DNA of 64,000 nucleotides from Paenibacillus lacisoli (GTDB taxonomy: Bacteria > Bacillota > Bacilli > Paenibacillales > Paenibacillaceae). A program made the position numbers and the translations under genes. The stretch covers positions 124,001 to 188,000 of the forward strand of contig NZ_JAUQTB010000003.1 in NCBI RefSeq assembly GCF_030580655.1. Reading direction: 5' to 3'. The notes beneath the pieces were generated by a model. That model made no database searches and was not told the DNA's origin. It saw only the letters and a program-made list of their open reading frames with translations. Below, piece by piece: positions 25,208-33,776 of this stretch; position 1 is the first letter of the stretch; the number at the start of each line of letters is the position of its first letter.

Positions 25208-27496
25208 ATGAAAAAATTAAAACCGACCAAGACAATGAGGCAATTAATGAGCAATAAAGGCAAGATGGGCGTAGTTCTTCTCTGTACCGCGGCGATGCTG
25301 TCTGCCTGTGGAACAACCACCAATGCCGACAGCACTGCGGCTGCAGCTGCCGTAGCCAAGACGACCAATCTGGTCATGGGGGACCTCGTCACCTTCGACA
25401 GCACCGATACTAGCACCACCTGGAGCCAGAGCAGCTCCACCATGATCAAGCTCAGCGGGAAAACAGCGGCAATTAACGGCACAGGCGCTGCGGCTGCCAA
25501 CGGAAAGGTTACGATTACGAAGGCAGGCACGTACGTGGTCAGCGGGACACTCAGCGAAGGGCAAATCGTCGTCAATACGAGTGATGAAGGTCTTGTGCAC
25601 CTCGTGCTGAACGGCGCCAATATCCACAGCAGCACCAGTGCCCCGATCTACATTAAGAAGGCGGACAAGGCAGTTATTACGCTGCAGGCTGGAACCAAAA
25701 GCACCCTCTCTGACGGCAAGAACTACGTCTTTGACGATACTACGAAGGAAGAGCCGGATGCAGCTATCTTCAGCAAGGCGGATCTGACGATCAATGGAAC
25801 GGGTAAGCTTGCGATTACCGCCAATTACAAGGACGGGATTCGCAGCAAGGATGATCTGAAAATTGCCGGCGGTACGATCTGGATTCAATCGGCCGATGAC
25901 GCCATCGTAGGCAAGGACATGGTTGCAGTGAAGAGCGGAACGGTCACAGTTAAGGCAGGCGGTGACGGTATCAAGTCCACCAATGATGAAGATGCGAAGA
26001 AAGGTTTTGTAGCAATCGCAGGCGGCACTTTTAATATCAAAGCCCACAATGACGGTATCCAGGCAGAGACCCATCTGCTGCTGGATGGGGGAACGTATAC
26101 GGTGGCGACCGGGGGCGGCAGCGCCAATGCTCCGGTCAAAATGGAGACAATGCCCGGGGGATTTGGCGGAGGCGGGACACCTCCTGCGGGTGAACGTCCT
26201 GCACTGCCGCCAGGTGTGACAGCCCCTGCGGATGGAAGCGGGGAAACGAACACAGGTGCAGCTTCGGGATCTTCAGCGGCAGGGACAACAACGTCCAGTA
26301 CGGCGGTACCGGATGCTCCTCCAGCGTCAACAGCCCAAGCGGGGGCAGCGCCGACCGGAACAGGTACTACGACCGCAGCAGCGGCTGATGCAGAAACGGC
26401 GACCGAGAGCGCGAAGGCAATCAAGGCCGGGACCAACCTCGTTATTCATGGCGGTACGTATACGATTGACGCGATGGATGATGCTGTGCACAGCAACAGC
26501 TTGATTCTGATCAGCGGGGGTACCTTTGATATCCGTACAGGTGACGATGGGGTTCATGCAGATGATGCTCTCACAATCGACGGCGGTACGATCGGCATCA
26601 AGAAAAGCTACGAAGGTCTGGAGGCTAATATCATCACTATCAATGATGGGAAAATTAGTGTTACCGCTTCGGATGACGGTGTGAATGCTTCCGGCGGCAG
26701 TGAGGATACAGCGAGCACGGGTGCAGATGAAGCGTCTGCTGCCGGCTCCGCAGCGGATGCTGGAACGACGGCTCCGGGTCCCCGTCCAGAAGGCGGGTCC
26801 TCCAATGCACAGCTGATCTTGAACGGCGGGGTTCTGAACGTGGATGCCGGCGGTGACGGGCTGGATGCGAACGGTTCGATCACGATGACAGGCGGAACCG
26901 CCATCATTAATGGACCAACGGATGACGGGAATGGTCCACTCGATTTTGACGGTGACTTCAACATCAGCGGCGGCACTCTGGTGGCAGCCGGCAGCGCAGG
27001 TATGGCACAGGCCCCCTCCGATACCTCCGGTCAGCGTTCCATTGCTATGACCTTTACGGCAGCCCAGAAGGCAGGCACACTGATTCATGTAGAAGATAGT
27101 GAAGGAAACACGATTGCGACATTTGCTCCTTCAAAGGAATTCAGATCGGTTGTGATCAGTTCTCCAGTCTTGAAGGACGGGGGGACGTACACATTGTATA
27201 CCGGCGGCAGCTCGACAGGCAGCGAGAGTGATGGCTGGTATGAAGGAGGACAATATACAGGAGGGACCCAAGTGGTTCAATTCCAGGTAGAAGACAGCGT
27301 AACGACCTGGGTTAATGAATCCGGGGTGACCACAGCCAATAGTGGTTTCGGTCCTGGCGGCGGGAGACGTCCGGAAGGCGTCCGATCCGGCGACAAAGAC
27401 GTACCCTCTACAGGTACTACGTCCAACGAAAGTAGTACTGCGGTGCAAGGTACGGTGGTAGAGAGCAGCACAAGTACCGCGACAGATTCAAAATAA
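25208..27496 (+). CDS. Large lipoprotein with Cthe_2159-type (DUF4353) beta-helix repeats
   Basis: A 762-residue surface lipoprotein with lipobox MLSACG (about 29-34). The body is built of parallel beta-helix rungs with repeated acidic turns such as DDAVHS, GDDGVHADD, GDGIKS, NDGIQAE, DDGVNAS and GDGLDAN followed by GGT segments, as in Cthe_2159 proteins that bind Ca2+ and acidic polysaccharide or cellulose. Two low-complexity Gly/Pro/Ala/Thr inserts (about 315-400 and 500-535) split the helix, and the C-terminus is Ser/Thr-rich. Third gene after VTC and DUF4956 with a 28-bp gap, thus one operon. It may present or bind an anionic polymer at the cell surface. Confidence 0.85.
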   Translation: MKKLKPTKTMRQLMSNKGKMGVVLLCTAAMLSACGTTTNADSTAAAAAVAKTTNLVMGDLVTFDSTDTSTTWSQSSSTMIKLSGKTAAINGTGAAAANGKVTITKAGTYVVSGTLSEGQIVVNTSDEGLVHLVLNGANIHSSTSAPIYIKKADKAVITLQAGTKSTLSDGKNYVFDDTTKEEPDAAIFSKADLTINGTGKLAITANYKDGIRSKDDLKIAGGTIWIQSADDAIVGKDMVAVKSGTVTVKAGGDGIKSTNDEDAKKGFVAIAGGTFNIKAHNDGIQAETHLLLDGGTYTVATGGGSANAPVKMETMPGGFGGGGTPPAGERPALPPGVTAPADGSGETNTGAASGSSAAGTTTSSTAVPDAPPASTAQAGAAPTGTGTTTAAAADAETATESAKAIKAGTNLVIHGGTYTIDAMDDAVHSNSLILISGGTFDIRTGDDGVHADDALTIDGGTIGIKKSYEGLEANIITINDGKISVTASDDGVNASGGSEDTASTGADEASAAGSAADAGTTAPGPRPEGGSSNAQLILNGGVLNVDAGGDGLDANGSITMTGGTAIINGPTDDGNGPLDFDGDFNISGGTLVAAGSAGMAQAPSDTSGQRSIAMTFTAAQKAGTLIHVEDSEGNTIATFAPSKEFRSVVISSPVLKDGGTYTLYTGGSSTGSESDGWYEGGQYTGGTQVVQFQVEDSVTTWVNESGVTTANSGFGPGGGRRPEGVRSGDKDVPSTGTTSNESSTAVQGTVVESSTSTATDSK

Positions 27497-27501
27497 GATA
27501 A

Positions 27502-27535
27502 AGACGGCCGCTCCTAACGGGGTGACCGTCTTTTG
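27502..27535 (+). terminator. Terminator of the VTC/DUF4956/beta-helix operon
   Basis: AAGACGG pairs with CCGTCTTTT through an imperfect stem around CTAAC, just after the stop codon. Confidence 0.75.
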
Positions 27536-27670
27536 CTGCTTACGTTAACCTGTTGTAAAAGAACAGGGGTTCAAATACAGATTTGTGTTAAACCGCTGTA
27601 CGAAGGGAATTGCCTGTGGCATAGTAGAACCCAAGTTCTATTCGAATATTTGTTTACAGGAGGACCCATT

Positions 27671-28885
27671 ATGACGAGAACGGGCGGACAAGAGGATGGC
27701 GGACAGCAGAATGGCACCAGAGGCAGAATGACTGCATGGCTGGAGGTACTGGGCGTATCGGCCAAACTGGGGCTGACATCCTTCGGAGGTCCTGCGGCAC
27801 ATTTGGGTTATTTTCATGAAGAGTACATAAACCGCCGCCGCTGGCTGGATGAACGCAGCTACGCCGATCTGGTCGCGCTGTGTCAGTTTCTCCCTGGACC
27901 GGCCAGCAGTCAGGTGGGGATCGGGATCGGCATGCTGCGGGCAGGATGGCTTGGCGGCATTGCGGCTTGGCTTGGCTTTACGCTGCCTTCTGTTATCCTG
28001 CTGGTTCTGTTTGCGCTCCTAATGAAAGGAATGAATTTGGCGGCGGCAGGATGGATTCATGGGCTCAAAATGGTTGCCGTCGCCATTGTTGCCCAAGCCG
28101 TACTCAGTATGGGGCAGAAGCTGGCGCCGGACCGGGCGCGCATGACCCTCGTTGTCCTCGCAGCTGCAGCAGCTTTATTCTGGCAGACGCCCTATAGCCA
28201 GGTCCTGATCATTGCGGCAGCCGGCGGGGCGGGTCTATGGCTGTACAGACATACAGCTGACGAACGTCCTGCAGCATACTCTATCCGCATCAGCCGCTGG
28301 GCCGGTGCCTGCTGTCTGGGTATATTCCTGCTGCTGCTTGTCGTGCTGCCGCTGCTTCGCTCTTCCTGGGCATCCGGCTCGCTGGCACTGTTCGACAGCA
28401 TGTACCGCTCCGGCTCACTGGTGTTCGGGGGAGGCCATGTCGTGCTGCCGCTGCTGGAGCGTGAGGTGGTGCCTACCGGCTGGGTGAGCGAGAACGATTT
28501 TCTGGCTGGCTATGGTGTAACCCAGGCTATACCGGGCCCGCTGTTTACCTTTGCAGCCTACTTGGGTGCTGTTTTCGGAGGGATTCAGGGAACCGTCGTC
28601 GCCACCATCGGCATATTCCTGCCGGCATTTCTTCTGGTAGCAGGCGCTCTGCCATTCTGGAACAGCCTTCGCAGCAGTCCACGGGTACAAGGGGCACTGC
28701 TGGGCATCAATGCGGCAGTGGTTGGTCTGCTGCTGGCTGCGCTGTATGACCCGCTGTGGACAACGACTGTTCGGGGTGCGGGTGATTTTGCACTGGCGGC
28801 CGGGCTGTTCGTGCTGCTTGTATTCTGGAAGCTGCCCCCGTGGCTGGTTGTTCTGGCAGGAGCAGCCGGCGGTCTGCTGCTCTAA
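27671..28885 (+). CDS. chrA: Chromate transporter, two-domain ChrA
   Basis: A 404-residue CHR-superfamily membrane protein with two homologous halves of about six TM each. The first half has SAKLGLTSFGGPAAHLGYF and QFLPGPASSQVGIGIG, and the second half FGGGHVVLPLLEREVV and TQAIPGPLFTFAAYLG. It would export chromate, giving resistance. ATG at 27671, with ACAGGAGGA upstream, is preferred over an in-frame ATG at 27533 that falls in the preceding terminator. No ChrB-type regulator is adjacent. Confidence 0.92.
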   Translation: MTRTGGQEDGGQQNGTRGRMTAWLEVLGVSAKLGLTSFGGPAAHLGYFHEEYINRRRWLDERSYADLVALCQFLPGPASSQVGIGIGMLRAGWLGGIAAWLGFTLPSVILLVLFALLMKGMNLAAAGWIHGLKMVAVAIVAQAVLSMGQKLAPDRARMTLVVLAAAAALFWQTPYSQVLIIAAAGGAGLWLYRHTADERPAAYSIRISRWAGACCLGIFLLLLVVLPLLRSSWASGSLALFDSMYRSGSLVFGGGHVVLPLLEREVVPTGWVSENDFLAGYGVTQAIPGPLFTFAAYLGAVFGGIQGTVVATIGIFLPAFLLVAGALPFWNSLRSSPRVQGALLGINAAVVGLLLAALYDPLWTTTVRGAGDFALAAGLFVLLVFWKLPPWLVVLAGAAGGLLL

Positions 28886-28971
28886 AGGCTGCTGCACAGG
28901 CTCATGAAATTTCATTTTTTGGTACAACCTAGACAGGGATGAACACTTAACCAGAAAATGAAAGGAATGAA

Positions 28972-29622
28972 ATGATGAGAAAAGGTGCACTAGGTTTTAT
29001 ATTAACACTGCTGACCCTGTTCCTGTCCCATACGTCAGCGCTGACAGGAACAGCTGCTGCCGCTCCCGCAGCACCGCCTGTTCCTTCTCTGCTGAACGAC
29101 TTGCGGCAGGGAGGCTATATCCTGTATATCCGTCACGGTGAAGCAAATGTCGGGGAGGATGCTGCCAATCTGGATTTCAAGGATTGCTCTACCCAGCGTA
29201 ATCTGTCCCCGGACGCGAAGCAGAAGGCTGCAGAATGGGGGGCTGCCCTGCGCAGGCTGCAGATCCCGGTCGCCAGGCCGGTACTGGCCAGTCCATTCTG
29301 CCGGACGATGGAGACAGCTGCACTTGCATTCGGCCAGGAGCAGGTTCAGCCTGACCCGTTCTGGGTGAAGGTGTACCGGCTTAGCGGCAAAGCCGGGCCG
29401 GCAGAGCAGCAGGCTACGCTGGCGGAGCTCGTCACGGTACTTGAGAAAGTCCCTCCTGCCGGCACGAACCAGGTCATCGTAGCCCACAGCTTTCCTGAAG
29501 GCTTGGGGCTTGGCGATATTCCGAATCTGGGTACGGTGATCATCAAACCGAATGGCCCCGGCAAGGGTTATGAGATTGTCGGTCGTGTATCACCGGGAGA
29601 CCTGCAGAATCTGATGAAATGA
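28972..29622 (+). CDS. Secreted histidine phosphatase family protein
   Basis: A 216-residue protein with signal peptide (about 1-31, ending AAA). The branch-1 histidine phosphatase motif is YIRHGEAN, with catalytic His; the second His is in IVAHSFPEG and the Arg in SPFCRTMETA. It resembles secreted small-molecule phosphomonoesterases, but its substrate is unknown. RBS AAAGGAATG. It stands alone between chrA and a Crp/Fnr gene and ends with its own terminator. Confidence 0.85.
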   Translation: MMRKGALGFILTLLTLFLSHTSALTGTAAAAPAAPPVPSLLNDLRQGGYILYIRHGEANVGEDAANLDFKDCSTQRNLSPDAKQKAAEWGAALRRLQIPVARPVLASPFCRTMETAALAFGQEQVQPDPFWVKVYRLSGKAGPAEQQATLAELVTVLEKVPPAGTNQVIVAHSFPEGLGLGDIPNLGTVIIKPNGPGKGYEIVGRVSPGDLQNLMK

Positions 29623-29629
29623 ACCCGTT

Positions 29630-29667
29630 ACGGGTCAGCTGCTGTGAGCAGAGCTGGCCCGTCTTTT
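29630..29667 (+). terminator. Rho-independent terminator
   Basis: ACGGGTCAGCT (29630-29640) pairs with AGCTGGCCCGT (29652-29662), followed by CTTTTG, after the histidine phosphatase gene. Confidence 0.75.
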
Positions 29668-29687
29668 GTTTGGGCAGGCAGCTAATT

Positions 29688-29711
29688 GATGATACATTAT
29701 TAATTATCATC
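29688..29711 (+). promoter_or_regulatory. Inverted repeat in front of the Crp/Fnr gene
   Basis: GATGATA and TATCATC are a perfect 7-bp inverted repeat with a 10-bp AT-rich spacer, 24 bp before the start codon. It is a plausible autoregulatory operator. Confidence 0.4.
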
Positions 29712-29734
29712 TGGTTTGTTAAAGGGAGAATGCT

Positions 29735-30316
29735 ATGAATGGTCATTATGAGCTGCTCTATCATCAAGTGAGACAGACGGGTGTCAAGGAAGCAGAATGG
29801 CGGCCGTTTGAACAGGGGACCCGCCTGCTCCAGGCTGCTCCCGGGGAACGAATAATTGAAGCGGGCCAGCAGGTAAGGAATGCCTACTTTTGTACAACAG
29901 GATTGTTTCGCCTCTATTATACCTTGGCTGATGGGCGTGAGTATAACGTGGTTTTTACCGTTGCACCGGATTTTGCCACAGCTTATGCCGCCGTGATTAC
30001 CGGAGAGCCTGCCGCGTATTCCATTGAATCCATGGAGCATTCAACGGTAATTGAAATTCCGAGCTTAGTGCTTCAGTCCTTGATGGACTGCTGTCGAGGC
30101 TGGGAACGGTATGTCCGCCGCAGCCTGGAACGACTTTATATCCGCAAGGAAGAACGGGAACGTGAATTACTGTATCTGACAGCGAAGGAGCGCTACGACG
30201 TATTTCATCTAAAATATCCCGGCTTAGCTGCCCGTATACCGCAATATCATATTGCTTCTTATCTGGGTATATCCCCTGTATCGCTGAGCCGACTGCTCCG
30301 GCAGGAAGGGCATTAA
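29735..30316 (+). CDS. Crp/Fnr-family transcriptional regulator
   Basis: A 193-residue regulator: cyclic-nucleotide-binding beta-barrel (about 25-120; FEQGTRLLQAAPGERIIEAGQQVRNAYFCTTG is the characteristic early part in segments) and a C-terminal HTH with YHIASYLGISPVSLSRLLRQEG. The cAMP-contact Arg/Glu pair and Fnr cysteines are not seen, so the ligand is unknown. A perfect palindrome runs over its stop codon into the next region, which holds a truncated Darcynin-like gene. Confidence 0.85.
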   Translation: MNGHYELLYHQVRQTGVKEAEWRPFEQGTRLLQAAPGERIIEAGQQVRNAYFCTTGLFRLYYTLADGREYNVVFTVAPDFATAYAAVITGEPAAYSIESMEHSTVIEIPSLVLQSLMDCCRGWERYVRRSLERLYIRKEERERELLYLTAKERYDVFHLKYPGLAARIPQYHIASYLGISPVSLSRLLRQEGH

Positions 30317-30328
30317 CCTAGGTTAATG
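30311..30328. repeat. Perfect 18-bp palindrome overlapping the Crp/Fnr stop codon
   Basis: CATTAACCTAGGTTAATG is fully self-complementary without a spacer. It contains the last codon and stop of the regulator gene and ends exactly where the truncated Darcynin-like frame begins. No T-run follows, so it is not a standard terminator. Confidence 0.6.
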
Positions 30329-30633
30329 CGTCACAGGAGAAGCCGAGGGAGGAGCGCCGCAAGCATGCGGCTGTGCTTGAGGGGATTTTGCAGAAGTACA
30401 GTCCCCAGGTTCAGACCCGTTTTTGTGATGCCGAAGCGCTTCCGGGGAAGGATTATACGGATTTTGTAATCTGCGATACGGAAGATCTGAAGTCCTACCA
30501 TTACATGTGGGAAGAGATTCGTGACTCCGCCCCTTACACCATAGGATATATGAAAATCAAAGACGTCATAATGGGGATGGACTATGCCTTTCGTGCTTTT
30601 GAAGCCGATGTGTTGAACATGGAGCGTTCCTAG
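30322..30633 (+). pseudogene. Darcynin-like protein gene lacking its 5' end
   Basis: The open frame from 30322 reads REERRKHAAVLEGILQKYSP, then FCDAEALPGKDYTDFVICDTEDL, MWEEIRDSAPY and AFRAFEADVL. This matches, in order, the body of small Darcynin-family proteins (about 110-120 residues), whose first about 25 residues, before the SPEER-like block, are missing. No good start exists in frame: the only candidate is GTG at 30373 without RBS, and a GGGAGGAG lies in front of an out-of-frame ATG at 30365. I read it as a 5'-truncated remnant whose breakpoint is next to the palindrome at 30311-30328. Family assignment is from memory of the pattern. Confidence 0.55.
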
Positions 30634-30674
30634 AGCAGAGGCAGCAATGTTATGCAGCAACACTGTATAACAAC

Positions 30675-30709
30675 AAAAAGGCACAGGCCGAATGGACCTG
30701 CGCCTTTTT
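30675..30709. terminator. Bidirectional Rho-independent terminator
   Basis: AAAAAGGCACAGG and CCTGCGCCTTTTT form the stem, with T-runs on both strands, upstream of the convergent DUF1036 gene end. Confidence 0.8.
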
Positions 30710-30730
30710 AATTTATATTACTGATTTTTA

Positions 30731-31231
30731 TTACTTTAATCCGATGCGGCCTGTCATTTTCGGCTTGCCTTTAATGACTTTGGATTTAGGTTTCAGAGGT
30801 GTCCGGCGAACAGCCGATTTCTTCACCTTGAGCGGGAGTACCGCCTTCATGCTGCCCTTCGTGGAACGAACACCGCTGTTGGCAGTGACGAGGTTGACGG
30901 TATAGTTGCCATACTGTGACGGCACGTACAATCTGCGGAATCCGACAGTTCTACAGTTCGTGCAGCGTGTATCCCAGCACCACTGGAATGCCTGCTGCGG
31001 AACCTGGGTGAAGTAGGAGCCTTCCCATACCAGGCTGCGGGAGCTGTTCTCGGCGTAGAAGAAGAACGTGGTGCCGCCGGCATAACCGCTCCATACCTCA
31101 CGGGTTTGCCCTGGACTGATGCGATACCAGCCAATTTTGGCATAGTTGACTGGCGAGCAGCTGAAGTCAGGATAAGCATAAGCGACGTATACCGTCGATC
31201 TCGTACTGTTACGGAAATAGAGACTCATCAT
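30731..31231 (-). CDS. DUF1036-family protein with basic tail
   Basis: A 166-residue protein. Residues 3-95 match DUF1036: LYFRNSTRSTVYVAYAYPD, YAKIGWYRISPGQTREVWSG and FFFYAENSSRSLVWEG, a beta-rich domain. Cys pairs (CWDTRCTNC) lie at about 90-98, and the last about 40 residues are strongly Lys/Arg-rich. No signal peptide is seen. Function is unknown. The first ATG of a tandem ATGATG follows AAAGGATG. A short upstream transcription unit (peptide plus terminator, 31375-31509) on the same strand may be its leader. Confidence 0.75.
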   Translation of the reverse strand: MMSLYFRNSTRSTVYVAYAYPDFSCSPVNYAKIGWYRISPGQTREVWSGYAGGTTFFFYAENSSRSLVWEGSYFTQVPQQAFQWCWDTRCTNCRTVGFRRLYVPSQYGNYTVNLVTANSGVRSTKGSMKAVLPLKVKKSAVRRTPLKPKSKVIKGKPKMTGRIGLK

Positions 31232-31374
31232 GACACATCCTTTCAGATAATTTCATCTTACAGTCTTATTCTATGAGCGCTTTAAGGAATGGACTGGATG
31301 TATGCAGGGTAGGGAATGGGGGTCAGACGTGGAATTTATAGGGGAATTACAGGAAAAGTACAGGCTGATAGGAC

Positions 31375-31408
31375 AAAAAGAGCCTGCCGGCTTGAAGCCG
31401 GTCAGGCC
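31375..31408 (-). terminator. Rho-independent terminator following a 12-codon ORF
   Basis: GCCTGACCGGCTT and AAGCCGGCAGGC arms (one mismatch) are followed on the minus strand by TCTTTTTG. It lies 62 nt after the small ORF and about 145 nt upstream of the DUF1036 gene, so it could end a small RNA or act as an attenuator. Confidence 0.8.
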
Positions 31409-31470
31409 CTGATTAGAAAAGGAATCAAGGCTAAGGATCGTTAGTGCACGGCAAGCCTGATGAATGTGGT

Positions 31471-31509
31471 TCAGGTCAGAAGCAGCAGCCAGTTCCATAC
31501 TTTTTTCAT
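31471..31509 (-). CDS. Candidate 12-residue peptide ORF (MKKVWNWLLLLT)
   Basis: On the minus strand AAAGGAG lies 7 nt before ATG, followed by 12 codons and TGA. The peptide is a Lys-Lys start followed by a hydrophobic Trp/Leu run. A promoter-like TTGTAG, 17 bp, TATTCT lies upstream (31550-31580 region) and a strong terminator downstream, giving a transcript of about 170-200 nt. Options are a leader peptide for attenuation of the DUF1036 gene, a membrane-active small peptide, or a chance ORF in a small RNA. After the TGA the frame stays open for nine more codons (TTFIRLAVH). Confidence 0.4.
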   Translation of the reverse strand: MKKVWNWLLLLT

Positions 31510-31635
31510 CAATAAACTCCTTTCCGATTAAAAGATGAGACCGGAGGTAAAATCCAGAATATGTAAACGTGCAATCAGCTACAATATACCATAATATGAA
31601 TGGGAAGTATTCAAATTGAAAGGCAGGCTGATACG

Positions 31636-32475
31636 ATGAGCCAAATTATCGCAATTACCGGAGCGTCTTCCGGGATCGGACTGGCCTCTGCCCTGAAGCT
31701 GGCCCGTGAAGGATGGATCGTCTACGCCGGAACACGGCATGTAGAGCGGGATCAGACACAGTATGCAGATGTGGAGAACCTGACTTTCATCGAAATGGAA
31801 GTTACCGAACCAGCCTCCCTGCAGCAGGCTATGGACCGAATTGAACAGGAGCAGGGTAAGCTGGATGTGTTATTCTGCAATGCAGGATTCGGCTACCTGC
31901 GGGCTCTCGGCCAGGCGGACCCGGCGGATATAGAGCGGGTGTTTAATACCAATGTCTACGGAGTGATGCATTCCATACGGGCCGCACAGCCTCTTCTCCA
32001 GAAGGCCGGTCAGGGTTATATCATCGCTACATCCAGCGTCGGCGGGCTGGTGGGTCAGCCGTTCAACGAGATCTATTGCGCCAGTAAATTTGCGATTGAA
32101 GGTCTGCTTGAAAGTATGGCCACTTACTACAAGCCAGCCTTTAACATCGACATTACCTTATTGGAGCCCGGCGCCATTGCGACCAACTTCAACAGCACCG
32201 TGATGGGGCAGCTGAACGACACCGGCGGGATTCTGGATGACGAATACAAACCGATGCTGAACAGCTATCTTGAGGCGTTCCGCAGCCGTACATCCGAGCC
32301 GCAGACGGCTGAGTCCGTAGCAGAGGTGGTTGGAGATCTGCTGCAGATGGAGACGAAGCCGCTGCGCATCCGTACGTCAGAGTCCGCCGAGCAGTTCGTG
32401 CGCTTCAAGGTGCAGCAGGATCCTACCGGGCTCGACGGCCTGCTGAACACCCGCAAGCTTCATTTGAACCGATAG
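31636..32475 (+). CDS. Short-chain dehydrogenase/reductase
   Basis: A 279-residue classical SDR. Cofactor motif TGASSGIG (about 8-15), NAGFGYL, catalytic Ser in ATSSVGG and YxxxK in YCASKFAIEG. The third residue after the second beta-strand, GTRHVERD, has Arg, which favours NADP. The substrate is unknown. ATG at 31636 is chosen because the Rossmann fold begins immediately after it; an in-frame ATG at 31600 overlaps the promoter -10 region. Single gene, followed by a strong terminator. Confidence 0.9.
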   Translation: MSQIIAITGASSGIGLASALKLAREGWIVYAGTRHVERDQTQYADVENLTFIEMEVTEPASLQQAMDRIEQEQGKLDVLFCNAGFGYLRALGQADPADIERVFNTNVYGVMHSIRAAQPLLQKAGQGYIIATSSVGGLVGQPFNEIYCASKFAIEGLLESMATYYKPAFNIDITLLEPGAIATNFNSTVMGQLNDTGGILDDEYKPMLNSYLEAFRSRTSEPQTAESVAEVVGDLLQMETKPLRIRTSESAEQFVRFKVQQDPTGLDGLLNTRKLHLNR

Positions 32476-32538
32476 ACGGCTTGAACTAAAAGATCTGAGG
32501 TGTCAGTCTATGCTGCTTCAGGCTTTCCAGAACGACAC

Positions 32539-32569
32539 AAGCCCCCTGGCTGAATGAGCCAGGGGGCTT
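32539..32569. terminator. Rho-independent terminator
   Basis: AAGCCCCCTGGCT and its 13-base complement pair around GAATG, between the convergent SDR and aldo-keto reductase genes. Confidence 0.8.
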
Positions 32570-32594
32570 GGTCGATTAGAGAACACCATGCGGC

Positions 32595-33512
32595 TTAAGG
32601 CAGGATATTGCCTGCTGCACGGTAGATTGCATACCATTCTTCACGAGTCAGATGAATATCGCCTGCCTTGATGCAGTCCTTCAGGCGCTCGGTGTTCATG
32701 GTGCCGATGATTGGCTGCATTTGAGCCGGGTGACGCAGCAGCCATGCCACTGCGATCGTCGTATTGCTGACACCATATTTAGCGGCAACTTCATCGATTT
32801 GTTTGTTTAATTCAGGGAATTTATCGCTGCCGAGGAAAACGCCCTCGAAGAAACCGTATTGGAAAGGCGACCATGGCTGGACGGTAATATCATTCAGTCT
32901 GCAGTAGTCCAGAATGCTGCCATCACGGTCCACAGCGGATTCGTTCTCCATATTGACGTTAATGCCGTTCGAGATCATGTTGGCATTCGTAATACTCAGC
33001 TGCAGCTGATTGGCGACGAGCGGTTGTTGGACATATTTCTTCAGCAGCTCAATCTGCATAGGCTTCTGGTTGGATACACCAAAATGGCGGACCTTGCCCG
33101 AGCTCTCCAGCTTATCGAAGGCCTCGGCTACTTCCTCCGGCTCAACCAGCGCATCCGGACGATGCAGCAGCAGGACATCCAGATAATCGGTCTTCAGCCT
33201 TTGCAGGATACCATCAACCGAATTCAGAATGTGCTCCTTGGAGAAGTCAAACATCCCTTGGCGGATTCCGCATTTGGACTGCAGGACGATTTTCTCACGT
33301 ACGTCATCATTCATGTGAATAGCATCTGCAAAGATTTCCTCACAGGCACCTCCACCGTAAATGTCAGCGTGATCGAAGAAATTAGCACCTTCCTCTAATG
33401 CAGTCTGAACAAAACGTTCTGCCTCGTTCGAATCCAGCGAATTCAGACGCATACAGCCGACAGATATAACAGGCAGCTCCAGGGTGCTGCTTCCGAGCTT
33501 CATGGTTCTCAT
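32595..33512 (-). CDS. Aldo/keto reductase (YdhF-like)
   Basis: A 305-residue NADPH-dependent TIM-barrel reductase. Family marks: FFDHADIYGGGACEEIF with catalytic Asp and Tyr, KCGIRQG with catalytic Lys, LLLHRPDALVEPEEVAEAFDKL with His, GVSNQ, and QPWSPFQYG near the cofactor site. GGAGGATATACC precedes ATG 33512, which is 12 codons into the longest frame. The substrate is unknown; single-gene unit. Confidence 0.92.
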   Translation of the reverse strand: MRTMKLGSSTLELPVISVGCMRLNSLDSNEAERFVQTALEEGANFFDHADIYGGGACEEIFADAIHMNDDVREKIVLQSKCGIRQGMFDFSKEHILNSVDGILQRLKTDYLDVLLLHRPDALVEPEEVAEAFDKLESSGKVRHFGVSNQKPMQIELLKKYVQQPLVANQLQLSITNANMISNGINVNMENESAVDRDGSILDYCRLNDITVQPWSPFQYGFFEGVFLGSDKFPELNKQIDEVAAKYGVSNTTIAVAWLLRHPAQMQPIIGTMNTERLKDCIKAGDIHLTREEWYAIYRAAGNILP

Positions 33513-33776
33513 GGTATATCCTCCTTGATGTTTAAGTATAATGAGCAAGTGTAACCGTCTTCATTATTCCATGCTCCCTGATTGTCACACAAAAGGCCTT
33601 CTTATTTCAATACCTGTCGCCTTTCTGTTGTGCAATCTATATTGGAGCGCTATCAAATCGACACTGGTCTTAACCGCCTGCAGCAATATATAATGGACTA
33701 GTCTTATATTCACATACAACCTGACACCTGACATTACAGCAGGCAGCAGGCTTGAGATGCATTGGAGCAGGTGAAG

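Noticed and set aside
30331..30684. 117-codon minus-strand ORF over the Darcynin-like region
   Set aside because: The plus frame matches a known protein pattern along its length; the minus frame does not.
31271..31498. 75-codon minus ORF near the small transcription unit
   Set aside because: It reads through the strong terminator at 31375-31408 and lacks a ribosome site.
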